From: DASQPR01 sp963797605
GTDB taxonomy: Bacteria; Actinomycetota; Actinomycetes; Mycobacteriales; Micromonosporaceae
Length of the DNA: 64,000 nt
Reading direction: 5' to 3'
Assembly (NCBI GenBank): GCA_963797605.1
Contig: CAWCPX010000016.1
Location: 248,001-312,000, forward strand
The stretch's first letter is position 1. Every line of letters begins with the position of its first letter. This document shows positions 24,955-34,115 of the stretch, in pieces. Under the pieces are notes generated by a model. That model saw only the letters and a list, made by a program, of their open reading frames with translations. It had not been told where the DNA came from and searched no databases. The translations under genes and the position numbers were made by a program.

Positions 24955-27240
24955 ATGACGACGACGGCGGCCGTCTACGACCGGTCCACGACGTGGCTGC
25001 GCAAATGGCTCGTGAGCGGATACAGCCTGCGGCGAGCCGTGCGCGCCGCTGTCATCGTCCCGCTGAACTTCGCGATCGGCATGGAAGTCGTCGGCAATCC
25101 GCAGACCGCCACGTTCGCGGCATTCGGGTCGTTCGCGTTGCTGCTGTTCGTCGAATTCCCGGGCAACCGCTCGGCGCGAGCTGGCGAATTCGCGCTTCTG
25201 GCCGCCACCGGCGTCGTGCTGATCACGGCCGGCACATACGCCGCGAAACCGTCGTGGCTCGCCGTGGCCAGCATGGCGGTGGTCGCGTTCATCATTCTCT
25301 TCGCTGGCGTGATCAGCTCGGTCACCGCGAGCGCGAGCCGGGCCGCGCTGCTGCTGTTCATCCTGCCGGTAATGCTGCCGGGCACGCCGGCCGCGATTCC
25401 GCACCGCCTGCTCGGATGGGCGATCGCGGCCGGCATCTCGGTGCCGGTCGCACTGTTCGTCTGGCCGCCGCAGGAGCAGAACAAACTTCGGACCTCCGCC
25501 GCCGCCGCGTGCAGTGCCCTGGCCGGGATGCTGGCGTTGGAGCAGCCGCTGCCGGACGCCGGCGACTCGCGGGTGGCGGTTACGACCGCGGTCAAACAAT
25601 TGCGAGCCGCCTTCGGAGCGTCCGCGTCCCGTCCGGTCGCGCTCAGCACCGGCAGCCGGTTGCTCATGTCGCTGGTCGACGAGATCGAATGGCTCATGAC
25701 GACGGTCATCAACGCGTGCTCCGACGCGCCGGCGGACTGGCCGATGGAGGGCCAACGGCTGCGCGCCGCTTCCGCCGACGCCATGCAAGCTTGCGCGAAG
25801 GTGCTCCAGCACAACGGTGGTGGCCCGAGCCGGATGCTGTGTGACAAGTTGACCGAGCGGATCCAGGCTCTTTCGGACGCACGCAGGGCCGTGTCCCAGG
25901 AAACCTTGAACGAGCTGCGCGGATCAAGCCGGGTGACCAGCGGTTCCGGCGGGGACTCGATCCCGCGGGGATCGGGCGTGCCCGGCGAGTTCGACCGCCC
26001 GCTCTACGCGGCACATGAGCTCGGCTACGTCGTCGAACTGGCGGCGACCACCGTCGCGGGCATCGCCGCGGCCGACTCCCGGCCTTGGCTGGCTCGCCTG
26101 CTCGGACGGCGCCCGAAGGGGCTCGAGTTCGGCGAAGCCGAAGCCGCCGAGCGCATCGCCGTCGGGCACCTCGACTGGCATTCGGCGTGGCTGCAGAACA
26201 GCGTACGGGGCGCGGTCGGTCTGGCTCTGGCGGTTTTGATCGCCCGCCTCACCGCGCAGCAGCAGGGCTTCTGGATCGTGCTGGGCGCGCTGTCGGTGCT
26301 GCGGTCCAACGCGCTCTCCACCGGAGCGACCGCGCTCCGAGCCCTGCTGGGCACCGTGATCGGCATCTTCATCGGCGGCGGGATCATCGTGGGCATCGGC
26401 ACCGACCCGACGATCCTCTGGTTTCTGCTGCCGATCTCGATCTTCGTGGCCGCGTTCACACCGGAGGTGATCTCGTTCGCCGTCGGGCAGGCCGCGTTCA
26501 CCGTCACAGTGATCATCCTGTTCAACATCATCGCGCCGAAGGGCTGGCAGATCGGCGTGCTCCGGATCGAGGACATCGCGCTCGGATGCCTCGCCAGCCT
26601 GGTCGCCGGGGCTCTCTTCTGGCCACGTGGAGCCGGTGCGGTGCTCGGCGAAGCATTGTCGGACGCGTACGAGGACGGCGCCACCTACCTGCGGGAGTCC
26701 GTCGAATACCTGACCGGGCGACGGCTCTCCGCGCCGGACGAGCACGAGACCGCCCAGGGCTCGTACTTCCGGCTCGACGACGCGCTGCGGCAGTACCTCG
26801 GGGAACGCGGGGCGAAAAACGTACCGCTGGAAAGCATCACGACACTCACCAACGGCGCTGCCCGGCTGCGGTTGGCCGGCACAGCCGTGAGCCAGCTGCA
26901 CCTGACGCTGCCGGCGCACACCGATCGGCAGCTCGCCACACCCGCCGGCCTTCTCGTCGGCCAGACCCAACGCGTCACATCGTGGTACGACTCCCTCGGC
27001 GAAGTGCTGGCCGGCCGTTCCAGGCTGCTGCCCGCGGTCGAACTGTCGACGCCGGACGACTCCTTTCTCGACGTGATCCTTCCGGCCGTCGACGGCGGCG
27101 ACATGCATCGGGCCCGACAGGCCGAACGCCTACTGTGGTCGGGTCAATACGTCGGCGACGTGAACCGCATGCGTGCCGAACTGGTCGATCCGGCCGGCGC
27201 GATTCGGATGACGCGCGCAAAGCCGTGGTGGCGCAGATAG
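24955..27240 (+). CDS. FUSC-family membrane transporter
   Basis: A 761-residue protein with two membrane bundles: residues about 30-170 (VIVPLNFAIGMEVVGNPQTA, FGSFALLLFVEF) and about 420-570 (WLQNSVRGAVGLALAVLIAR, QQGFWIVLGALSVLRSNALS, GTVIGIFIGGGIIVG), separated and followed by helical cytosolic regions. This is the layout of FUSC / aromatic-acid exporter (AaeB-like) and YccS-like proteins. The substrate is unknown. It follows the UBP zinc-finger gene closely and may be co-transcribed. Confidence 0.86.
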   Translation: MTTTAAVYDRSTTWLRKWLVSGYSLRRAVRAAVIVPLNFAIGMEVVGNPQTATFAAFGSFALLLFVEFPGNRSARAGEFALLAATGVVLITAGTYAAKPSWLAVASMAVVAFIILFAGVISSVTASASRAALLLFILPVMLPGTPAAIPHRLLGWAIAAGISVPVALFVWPPQEQNKLRTSAAAACSALAGMLALEQPLPDAGDSRVAVTTAVKQLRAAFGASASRPVALSTGSRLLMSLVDEIEWLMTTVINACSDAPADWPMEGQRLRAASADAMQACAKVLQHNGGGPSRMLCDKLTERIQALSDARRAVSQETLNELRGSSRVTSGSGGDSIPRGSGVPGEFDRPLYAAHELGYVVELAATTVAGIAAADSRPWLARLLGRRPKGLEFGEAEAAERIAVGHLDWHSAWLQNSVRGAVGLALAVLIARLTAQQQGFWIVLGALSVLRSNALSTGATALRALLGTVIGIFIGGGIIVGIGTDPTILWFLLPISIFVAAFTPEVISFAVGQAAFTVTVIILFNIIAPKGWQIGVLRIEDIALGCLASLVAGALFWPRGAGAVLGEALSDAYEDGATYLRESVEYLTGRRLSAPDEHETAQGSYFRLDDALRQYLGERGAKNVPLESITTLTNGAARLRLAGTAVSQLHLTLPAHTDRQLATPAGLLVGQTQRVTSWYDSLGEVLAGRSRLLPAVELSTPDDSFLDVILPAVDGGDMHRARQAERLLWSGQYVGDVNRMRAELVDPAGAIRMTRAKPWWRR

Positions 27241-27247
27241 CTACAGC

Positions 27248-27307
27248 CGTGATCGCTGAGCCCGTGATCGCTGAGCCCGTGATCGCTGAGCCCGTGATCG
27301 CTGAGCC
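27248..27307. repeat. 15-bp tandem repeat, four perfect copies
   Basis: CGTGATCGCTGAGCC is repeated four times without change, eight bases after the FUSC stop, followed by a degraded fifth copy. Confidence 0.92.
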
Positions 27308-27373
27308 CGTGCTCCTGAACGACCGTGCGCCTTGCCACAACGTGACTCTTCCTCGGCGCATAGCATTGGCCAC

Positions 27374-28402
27374 GTGACCTATCTACCTTCCGAGCAGCGG
27401 TACGACACCATGACCTACCGCCGCAGTGGACGCAGCGGCCTCGACCTGCCGGCGATCTCGCTCGGCCTGTGGCACAACTTCGGAAACACGCGCCCCTGGG
27501 AGACGCAACGCGACATCTGCCGCCGAGCGTTCGACCTCGGCATCACGCATTTCGACCTGGCGAACAACTACGGGCCGCCCTACGGTTCGGCCGAGTCCAA
27601 CTTCGGGCGGATCCTGCGCGCCGACCTCGACCCGTACCGCGATGAGCTCGTGATCTCGACGAAGGCCGGTTGGGACATGTGGCCAGGTCCCTATGGCGAC
27701 CGTGGCTCCCGCAAATACCTGCTGGCCTCGCTCGACCAGTCGCTGAAGCGGATGGGCCTCGACTACGTCGACATCTTCTACTCGCACCGGCACGACCCAG
27801 ACACACCACTCGAAGAGACCATGGGCGCGCTCGATTCCGCCGTGCGAGCCGGCAAGGCGCTCTACGTCGGCATCTCCTCATACTCGGCAGAGAAAACCGC
27901 GGAAGCCGCGGCGATTCTGCACGACCTCGGCACGCCGCTGCTGATCCACCAGCCGTCCTACTCGATGCTCAACCGCTGGACCGAGGAGCAGGACCTCCTC
28001 GGCACGCTTGAGCAGGTCGGCGCCGGATGCATCGCGTTCTCGCCGCTGGCGCAAGGCCTGCTCACCGACCGTTACCTCAACGGAATCCCGGAGGACTCCC
28101 GCATCGCGACCGGCGGCGCACTGAGCAAGGACCAACTGACAGATCAGAATCTGCACCGGGTACGCGCCCTGAACCAAATCGCGAAACGCCGCGGCCAGAG
28201 TCTGTCGCAACTGGCGATCGCCTGGGCCCTCCGTGACCCGCGGATGACGTCGGTGCTCGTCGGCGTCAGCAGCATCGCGCAACTCGAAGACAACGTCGGC
28301 TCCCTCGACAACCTCGATTTCACCGAGGCTGAACTGGCCGAGATCGACCGGTACGCGAACGACAGCGACATCAATCTGTGGGCCGAGTCGTCGGCTGAGT
28401 AG
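27374..28402 (+). CDS. Aldo/keto reductase, L-glyceraldehyde-3-phosphate reductase type (YghZ-like)
   Basis: A 342-residue (beta/alpha)8 NADPH-dependent reductase. The N-terminus (YLPSEQRYDTMTYRRSGRSG, LPAISLGLWHNFG) and SAESNFGRIL are typical of the YghZ/Gpr group. Catalytic residues are visible: Asp and Tyr in FDLANNYG, Lys in VISTKAG, His in DIFYSHRHDP. The usual role is reduction of L-glyceraldehyde 3-phosphate or methylglyoxal detoxification. GTG 27374 is chosen from the family N-terminus; an upstream start lies in the repeat region and ATG 27410 would remove family residues. Confidence 0.88.
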   Translation: MTYLPSEQRYDTMTYRRSGRSGLDLPAISLGLWHNFGNTRPWETQRDICRRAFDLGITHFDLANNYGPPYGSAESNFGRILRADLDPYRDELVISTKAGWDMWPGPYGDRGSRKYLLASLDQSLKRMGLDYVDIFYSHRHDPDTPLEETMGALDSAVRAGKALYVGISSYSAEKTAEAAAILHDLGTPLLIHQPSYSMLNRWTEEQDLLGTLEQVGAGCIAFSPLAQGLLTDRYLNGIPEDSRIATGGALSKDQLTDQNLHRVRALNQIAKRRGQSLSQLAIAWALRDPRMTSVLVGVSSIAQLEDNVGSLDNLDFTEAELAEIDRYANDSDINLWAESSAE

Positions 28403-28420
28403 TCGTCTGTTTGTTTGTCT

Positions 28421-28546
28421 CTCAGGGCGACTCTGTTTCTTGGGGCGGCGTTGTTCCTCAGCGAGCGTTGTTCCTCAGCGAGCGTTGTTCTTCAGGGCGG
28501 CTCTGTTTCTTGAGGCGGCGTTGTTCCTTGAGGCGGCGTTGTTTTT
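28421..28546. repeat. ~17-bp degenerate tandem repeat, about seven copies
   Basis: Units such as TTGAGGCGGCGTTGTTC, CTCAGCGAGCGTTGTTC and CAGGGCGGCTCTGTTTC follow one another directly after the aldo/keto reductase stop. Together with the SDR remnant they fill the 536-bp gap to the next gene. Confidence 0.85.
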
Positions 28547-28579
28547 TGGGAGATGAGTCTTCTCGGGAGGTGGGTCTGA

Positions 28580-28845
28580 CCGTGGTCAGGCTCGCCTCCC
28601 AGAGACGCTCGGCCCGACCCGGGTCGGCCCTTGCCCGCCCACCGGCACGCCGACTCGACCGCGTTCGCCCGCTTGCTAGCGCCGTAGGCAAGCCAACGAT
28701 CCCGATTGCGAAGAACATCGCGCCCGGCCGATCGACGTCGAGCCAGCCACGCGCTGCCATGACCACGCGCCGCCAACTCGATGGCCACCGCGAGACCGAT
28801 GCTCGAAATGCCGCCCGTGATGACGATCGGTCGCGACGAGGTCAC
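28580..28845 (-). pseudogene. Remnant of a short-chain dehydrogenase/reductase
   Basis: The minus strand keeps three pieces of an SDR compressed into about 270 bases. The Rossmann start is VITGGISSIGLAVAIELAARG, shown here as TGGISSIG; the catalytic piece is AYGASKRANAV (YxxxK). In another frame a typical SDR tail, DPGRAERLWEASL, follows. About 150 residues between and after these are missing. It is a decayed gene with internal deletion and frameshift, next to a tandem repeat tract. Confidence 0.7.
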
Positions 28846-28938
28846 GGGTCGAATGCTGCGCCCGTTGTGGGCCCGGAGTCCGGCAAGGTCATCCGAGGTC
28901 CGGCCAGGTATGCGCAGGTCGGTTAGGCTGGACGGATC

Positions 28939-29682
28939 ATGCGGGACGCCTGGGCACGCTGCGCCGCAGCAGTCGCGTCCGGGTTGGCGGTCGCCGCTGG
29001 AATTCTCGTCGTTGTCGCCTTAGCCGGCATGCGGCACCCGTGGACCAGCGGATACGTGAGCGAAGCCGGCGTCACGACGTACCCGAGGGAATGGGTCTAT
29101 CGCTCTGGCATCTTCGCCGTGAGCGTCGCACTCGTGCTCGTCGGCGTCGTGTGGGCGGGCGCACCTCCACCCTCCGGATATCACCCCGCCGGGTTCTCGA
29201 TCACCAGGCCTGTCGGCTCACGGCTCCTCGCTTCACAGATCCTCGCTTCAGGGCTTCTGGTCGCGGGGCTTCTGGTCGCGGGGCTTCTCGTCGTCGCCGG
29301 TGGCCTCGGCGCCGTCTCGGCATCGGTGTCATGCACGGCGGGATGCCCACTGCCGCCCTACGAACACACAACCGCCATGGATCTCCTGCACGCGAGCGCG
29401 AGTTCGCTCGCCATCGGACTCGCAGCTGTGGCGATGCTCGTGATTGCGGCGACCTCTGCCGACGGCCCGATGCGATGGTGCGCCCGGGTCGGCTTCATCC
29501 TGACCGGTCCGGCACTGGTCGCGCTCGGAGTCTGCCTGCTCGCGCTCGGCCGAGCGACTCCAACCGCGATCCTCGAACGCGTCGTGCTCGCCGAGGTACT
29601 CGCGTGGCTGATCGTCACCGCGATCCGATTGACGATCAGCCCGAATGCCACCAGTCTCCGCGATCTCGAGATGCTGACGTAA
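28939..29682 (+). CDS. DUF998-family membrane protein
   Basis: A 247-residue protein with about six membrane helices. The first loop (TSGYVSEAGVTTY) and CTAGCPLPPYE are typical of DUF998 proteins, whose function is unknown. Residues about 95-118 contain an in-frame 15-bp repeat (LLVAG repeated three times, 29250-29300), so the tandem-repeat process seen between genes has also expanded a membrane helix here. ATG 28939 is the first supported start. Confidence 0.8.
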   Translation: MRDAWARCAAAVASGLAVAAGILVVVALAGMRHPWTSGYVSEAGVTTYPREWVYRSGIFAVSVALVLVGVVWAGAPPPSGYHPAGFSITRPVGSRLLASQILASGLLVAGLLVAGLLVVAGGLGAVSASVSCTAGCPLPPYEHTTAMDLLHASASSLAIGLAAVAMLVIAATSADGPMRWCARVGFILTGPALVALGVCLLALGRATPTAILERVVLAEVLAWLIVTAIRLTISPNATSLRDLEMLT

Positions 29683-29708
29683 CAGTGTGATCTTGTGCTT
29701 GGGTTGGT

Positions 29709-31340
29709 CTATGTCTTCGTGTGGTAGCGGTTGCGTTGTGGTCGTTGGTCCGGGTCCACGTACCGCGGTGGTTTGAAGGAGAACTGTCCGTCGGTGTCGC
29801 GGATGATCTCCCACCCGCCCGGTAGGTGCACGGTGTGATGGTGGTGCGAGCAGAGCAGGAGTCCGTCAGCGGCGCAGGTCGTTCCGCCTGTGTGCCACGG
29901 CTTCCAGTGGTGGACTTGGCACCAGGTGGGTGGGCGGTCGCAGCCGGGGAAGGCGCAGCCGCCGTCCCGCAGGATGATCGCCCGGCGGACGGCTCCGGTG
30001 TAGAGGCGTCGTTGCCGGCCGAGGTCGAGGACTTCGCCCCGGTTGCCCAGGACCGCGGGCAGGATCAGGGCGTCGCAGGCCAGCCGCCGGACCGTGGTGG
30101 GTGAGAGTTGGCCGCCGATGTCCAGGGTTCCGGCTGAGAGTTCCTTGGTCAGGATGTCGTATTTGACGGTCACGTTCAGTTGCGGGCGTTGGCCGCCGTT
30201 GTCCGGCAACGTATCTGCTTGCAGGGCGAGCCGGCACACGTCGATGAGGGCGTCGGCGCGGCGTTGTTCGGGCAGCCGCTGGTCGCGTTCGGCGTCTGTG
30301 CCGGCGGGGATGGGTTTGGCCAGCGGGTCGATCGCGGACTTCAGGATGGTGGCGCTCTCGGTGTCGAGGTGACCCCAGATGCTGTGGGAGCCGTTGCCGT
30401 TGTCGCGGATCGAGAATGCGCGTTTGCGGCGGGCGGCGGCTTCTTCGCGGTTGAGTTTGGCTTCGAGGGCTTCGTCGGCGATTTCGGGGGCGATGTAGTC
30501 CAGGATCTTCTCGCCCTGATGGCGTAGCAGGGTGGGTTCGTAGACGGCGGCGAGTTTGATCAGTTCGGCTTCGCAGGTGTCGACGAGTTTCGGGTCGAGG
30601 TCATGCGGCAGGTTTTTCATGATGGCCCCGATGACTATCGCCTGCTCCGGGTTCACCGCGATCCCCACGACCGGCTTCGCGACGCTCGCCGCGTCACCGT
30701 CGTCGCGGTCATCGCCCAGACCATCAGCGTCGGAGCCAGCGGCTGCGGAGTCGGAATCCGGCGCGGTCGCCGCCGCGCCCGAGCCAGCCTCCCCGGCGGT
30801 CGCCGCCGCGCCCGAGTCGGCCCCTGTCGCGGTCGTGGCTTCACCTGAGCCGGCACCCGTTTCTGCCGTTGTCATCGCTTCGCCCGCGTGCGCCTCTGTC
30901 GCGGTTGTCGCTCCGCCGGAGTCCGCCTCCGCCGGCGCCGTTTCAGCCGAACCCGGCGCTACGTCGGCGGCGGCGGCTTCGGAGACCAGGTCGCCCAACG
31001 GCCCGGCCAACGCCACCGCCTGCGACCCGGCCGACATCGCCGCACCCATCGCCTCCCGACGATCGAGCATCGCCCCGAGCTTCACCAACCGATCCGCCGC
31101 CGAACCACTGATCCGCAGAAAATCCCGCAGGAAATTCGCCGTCGAGGTCGACCCGTGCATCCGCGGCCAATCCCGCCCCGCCAACTCATGCACCAACCTC
31201 GCCTGAGCCACCCGAACCGACGTCGCGATGTCCTCCAACCCGGCCAACCGGTCGACGATGTCAACACTGCCCAGAGCCCACGGAGACTGATCAAGCACAG
31301 CAGCCACAGCCACCGCCGCCTGCCCGATCATCTCGTTCAC
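29709..31340 (-). CDS. DUF222 and HNH endonuclease-motif protein
   Basis: A 543-residue protein (13E12-type). N-terminal DUF222 at about residues 20-130 (SVRVAQARLVHELAG, STANFLRDFLRIS); an Ala/Thr/Glu-rich low-complexity insert at about 133-215 with repeated GEATTATGADSG-like units; the second half of DUF222 (PVVGIAVNPEQAIVIGAIM ... FSIRDNGNGSHSIWGHLD); and an HNH domain near 465-520 (ILRDGGCAFPGCDRPPTWCQ, VHHWKPW, TCAADGLLLCSHHHHTVH). These occur in many copies in actinobacterial genomes and behave like mobile or repeated genes; the true substrate is unknown. The GTG start at 31340 is five bases from the boundary of the ISL3 remnant. Confidence 0.9.
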   Translation of the reverse strand: MNEMIGQAAVAVAAVLDQSPWALGSVDIVDRLAGLEDIATSVRVAQARLVHELAGRDWPRMHGSTSTANFLRDFLRISGSAADRLVKLGAMLDRREAMGAAMSAGSQAVALAGPLGDLVSEAAAADVAPGSAETAPAEADSGGATTATEAHAGEAMTTAETGAGSGEATTATGADSGAAATAGEAGSGAAATAPDSDSAAAGSDADGLGDDRDDGDAASVAKPVVGIAVNPEQAIVIGAIMKNLPHDLDPKLVDTCEAELIKLAAVYEPTLLRHQGEKILDYIAPEIADEALEAKLNREEAAARRKRAFSIRDNGNGSHSIWGHLDTESATILKSAIDPLAKPIPAGTDAERDQRLPEQRRADALIDVCRLALQADTLPDNGGQRPQLNVTVKYDILTKELSAGTLDIGGQLSPTTVRRLACDALILPAVLGNRGEVLDLGRQRRLYTGAVRRAIILRDGGCAFPGCDRPPTWCQVHHWKPWHTGGTTCAADGLLLCSHHHHTVHLPGGWEIIRDTDGQFSFKPPRYVDPDQRPQRNRYHTKT

Positions 31341-31344
31341 ACGT

Positions 31345-32602
31345 TCATTTTCGCACGCACGTACCCCTCCTCACCTTTGTGTGGTGCAGGGTGATGGTGA
31401 TTCCGCCGAGGCAGAGGTAGATCATCGCGGCGAGTGAGTCTGGGTTCGGGTGTCCGTAGCCGCGGCGTTGGATGACCCGGATTTTGGCGTTGATGCCTTC
31501 CAGCCGGGAGTTCGAGAGTCCGAGGTGGACGGAGGCGATGATCGCGTCGAAGTGTTTGCGTAGCCGGCGGGCGAGGTTACGGAATCCGGTGATGCGGCTG
31601 CGCAGCGCCCGGGTGATCCAGGTTTGAGGTAGTCGGCGGCGTCGTCGGAGCGACGATGCGGTAGAGGTCACGGAGTTGTTCTTTGAGTTCCCAGGCGCGA
31701 AAGAGCCGGTAGCGGTGGCGGCGCAGCCGGGACGAAGTCATGTTGGTCGGGTTTGAGTTTCTCGGCGGCCACGCGCAGCATGTATCGGGCGCGGCGCCAG
31801 TGGATCGGCGGCTGGGTCGGTAGCCGGCCTAGTTGGGAAGGTCAGGCCGGTTGGCGCTGAAGACGTGCTCGAGGGCCTCGCCGGCCCATGTGATGACGTG
31901 GAACGGGTCCAGGCACAGCGTGGCGTGCGGGGCCTGGTCGCGGGCCACGGGCATGTAGATACTGCTGGCATCGAAGGTGATCGCCTCGATGCGCTGTGCC
32001 CGTTCGGCCCCGAGGGCGGTGAAGAATCTGCCGAAGGATTCTTTGGTGCGGTCCTTGCCGACCCAGACCACGGGGCCGGTGTCGTGGTTGGCCACGATCG
32101 TCAGATACTGGTGCCCGCGCCGGTAGGAGATCTCGTCGACCCCGATGCGGTACAGGTCATCGAGGCGGGAATCGTCGATGTGGTCGGCGACGACGCGGCC
32201 GACGATGTGGTCGACGGCCTCCCAGGAGCAGCGCAGCAGCCCGGCGACGCTGGTCTTGTCCATCCGCTGCGCCAACCAGGCCAACAAGTCTTCGAAATCC
32301 GGGGAATGCCGGGCCCCGGGACGCGCCCACGGCACCTGCTCGGTGCGGACCCGGCCGCAGGACCGGCAGTCGACCCGGTGCACATCGGCGACCAGCCACA
32401 CCTTGCACGCCCCGAAGTCCAGATGCCGCCACCGGCGCCGGGAACTGTCATACCGCGCCCTGGTGGACCACCCACACGGACACCGCCACCGGCGGCTGCG
32501 CCGCCGCAGCCCGACCTCGATCCCGTCGCCGGTGAACGACACGGACGCGACGCATGCGCCCGGCAGGTTCAGAACACGGTTAAATGCAGTAGTGACGCGC
32601 AC
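31345..32602 (-). pseudogene. ISL3-family transposase, frameshifted
   Basis: Minus-strand transposase starting MRVTTAFNRVLNLPGACVAS at 32602. N-terminal zinc-ribbon-like region (RCPCGW ... CRSCGRVR), an HTH (KTSVAGLLRCSWEAVDHIVG), and a DDE-type core (IGVDEISYRRGHQYLTIVAN, ITFDASSIYMP, CLDPFHVITWA). The frame stops at 31829; the rest (RRARYMLRVAAEKLKPDQHD, then LGLSNSRLEGINAKIRVIQR ending near 31345) is present but in two further frames, with breaks near 31815, 31730 and 31650. Short arms CGCACGCACGTACCCCTCCT (31352-31371) and AGGAGCCCGCACGTGCGCGT (32645-32664) may be the diverged inverted ends. Confidence 0.85.
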
Positions 32603-32664
32603 GTGCGTCTCCTCGGATCGGACGGCTTAGATAACCCCGAACCTAGGAGCCCGCACGTGCGCGT
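31352..32664. mobile_element. ISL3-family insertion sequence (inactive as read)
   Basis: The element spans the transposase plus candidate diverged terminal inverted repeats at about 31352-31371 and 32645-32664. No clear target duplication was seen, so the ends are provisional. Confidence 0.5.
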
Positions 32665-32834
32665 CCTGCACGACACGCCCAGAGCAGCCCAAACACCGCA
32701 ACACCAACACAAACACGAGTACCCGACCATAACCGGCACCCACACAAACCCGTCAAGATCCACCCGCGTACGACAACAAAGCATCGAAGTTGATCTCCGC
32801 CAAAGAAAATTCTTGAGTTGTCTTGTCACGTGGG

Positions 32835-33095
32835 CACGGCGTGAGTTTTCATGATCCAGTCGAGCAGCCGGGTGATGTAACGCAGCAACCAGCGGTTGGC
32901 TCGCCTTCGACGCGTCACCGGGTCACAAGCCGCTGGTCACGGGATCGGCGCATCGGCGGCGGATCGCGATGGTGTGCAGAGCACCGTTGAAGGCACGGTC
33001 GCCGCCGCAGTTGAGGTGGTAGCGGTCGGTGCGACCGCCGCCGACCGGGATCGGCGCGATGCCGGCACAGCGGTCAGACTTGAACAATCATCGCG
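32835..33095 (-). pseudogene. C-terminal remnant of an IS110/IS116-family transposase
   Basis: The minus strand reads SDRCAGIAPIPVGGGRTDRY then HLNCGGDRAFNGALHTIAIR, one stop, then ASKANRWLLRYITRLLDWI. This matches the transposase-20 C-terminal part of IS110-type enzymes (AGxAPIPxxSGKTxRxRLNRGG; ALHxIAxxRM; LKRYIAREVY). The N-terminal half is absent and a stop interrupts it. The stretch 32665-32834 and 33096-33206 shows no gene. The whole 600-bp gap is therefore mobile-element debris. Confidence 0.75.
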
Positions 33096-33206
33096 TGATC
33101 ATCAACGCCAAACCTAGCCGGCACCAACCGAGCCGAGCACCCACACATAGAAGCGTCTTGAAACAGGATCGTCGTACACATGTGCCATCCACAACCTGTG
33201 GACAAG

Positions 33207-34115
33207 TTACGCCGCCCGGGCTCGCAGTCGACGCAACATCCGCGCATCTTCGAAGCCCACCGCTCGCGCCGCCGCCTCAACCGTCGCGCCGTGGCCAATG
33301 AGATGCTCGGCCCTCTCGACCCGCAGCACCTGCTGATACCGGAGTGGTGTCAGACCGATCGTCTCGGTGAAGAGCCTGGTCAGGGTACGTTCGCTGACTG
33401 CGGCTTCGGCGGCGAGCGCGGCCACGGGCAGGCGTTCGGTGAAACGGCTGTCGATTTCGTCCTGAACCCGGTGCACCACGTCGCTGATGTGCGACCGATG
33501 CCTCATCATGGCGCTGGCCTGCTGTTCGTGGCCGTTGCGCCGGGTGAACACGACCATCTGCCGGGCGACGCGAGCAGCCGCTGCCGGGCCGTGACGTACA
33601 GCGATGAGATGCAGAGCCAGGTCAAGACCACTTGCGATGCCGGCGGACGTGATGATCCGACCGTCTACGACGTAAAGGACATCGCGGACGACCGTGGCGC
33701 CCGGATAGCGCCGAGCCAACTCGTCTTGCAACTCGTGATGCGTGGTGGCGCGGCAGCCCGTCAGGAGACCTGCCTGACCGAGAGCGAACGCGCCGGAACA
33801 GACGCTCGCGATCGTGCCGCCGCGCGCGTGGTGGTCGATGAGATGGTGGAGCGTACGTTCGGTGAATCGGCTTTCGTGGCCCCGCGGCTGTGAACGCCAC
33901 CCGGGCACGACGATCAAATCATCGGCCGACAGTTCCGGCCACGACGTGCCGGCTTTCAGGGTCACACCCTGGTGGGTGGCGATGTCTTCCTGCTCGCCGA
34001 CGTAATGCAGTGCGTACTCGTGCCCGTAGTCGGTCGCGGTCGAGAAGACCTGGGTCGGGCCGGCGAGGTCCAGCAGGTGCAGTTGCTGGGCGAGCAGGAA
34101 GACAACACGGGTCAC
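33207..34115 (-). CDS. GlxA-type transcriptional regulator (DJ-1/PfpI-like plus AraC HTH)
   Basis: A 302-residue regulator. Residues about 1-180 are a class-I glutamine-amidotransferase-like (DJ-1/PfpI) domain: TRVVFLLAQQLHLLDLAGPT, DDLIVVPGW, and the nucleophile-elbow ASVCSGAFALGQAGLL. Residues about 205-300 carry two AraC HTH units (LPVAALAAEAAVSERTLTRL and ATVEAAARAVGFEDARMLRR). The GTG start overlaps the stop of the upstream hydrolase gene (GTGA), so the pair is coupled. Such regulators often control catabolism of small nitrogen compounds; the effector here is unknown. Confidence 0.88.
   Translation of the reverse strand: MTRVVFLLAQQLHLLDLAGPTQVFSTATDYGHEYALHYVGEQEDIATHQGVTLKAGTSWPELSADDLIVVPGWRSQPRGHESRFTERTLHHLIDHHARGGTIASVCSGAFALGQAGLLTGCRATTHHELQDELARRYPGATVVRDVLYVVDGRIITSAGIASGLDLALHLIAVRHGPAAAARVARQMVVFTRRNGHEQQASAMMRHRSHISDVVHRVQDEIDSRFTERLPVAALAAEAAVSERTLTRLFTETIGLTPLRYQQVLRVERAEHLIGHGATVEAAARAVGFEDARMLRRLRARAA

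Noticed and set aside
27248..27307. CRISPR-like array
   Set aside because: The 15-bp units are directly adjacent with no spacers and no cas genes are near; the same holds for the other tandem repeats.
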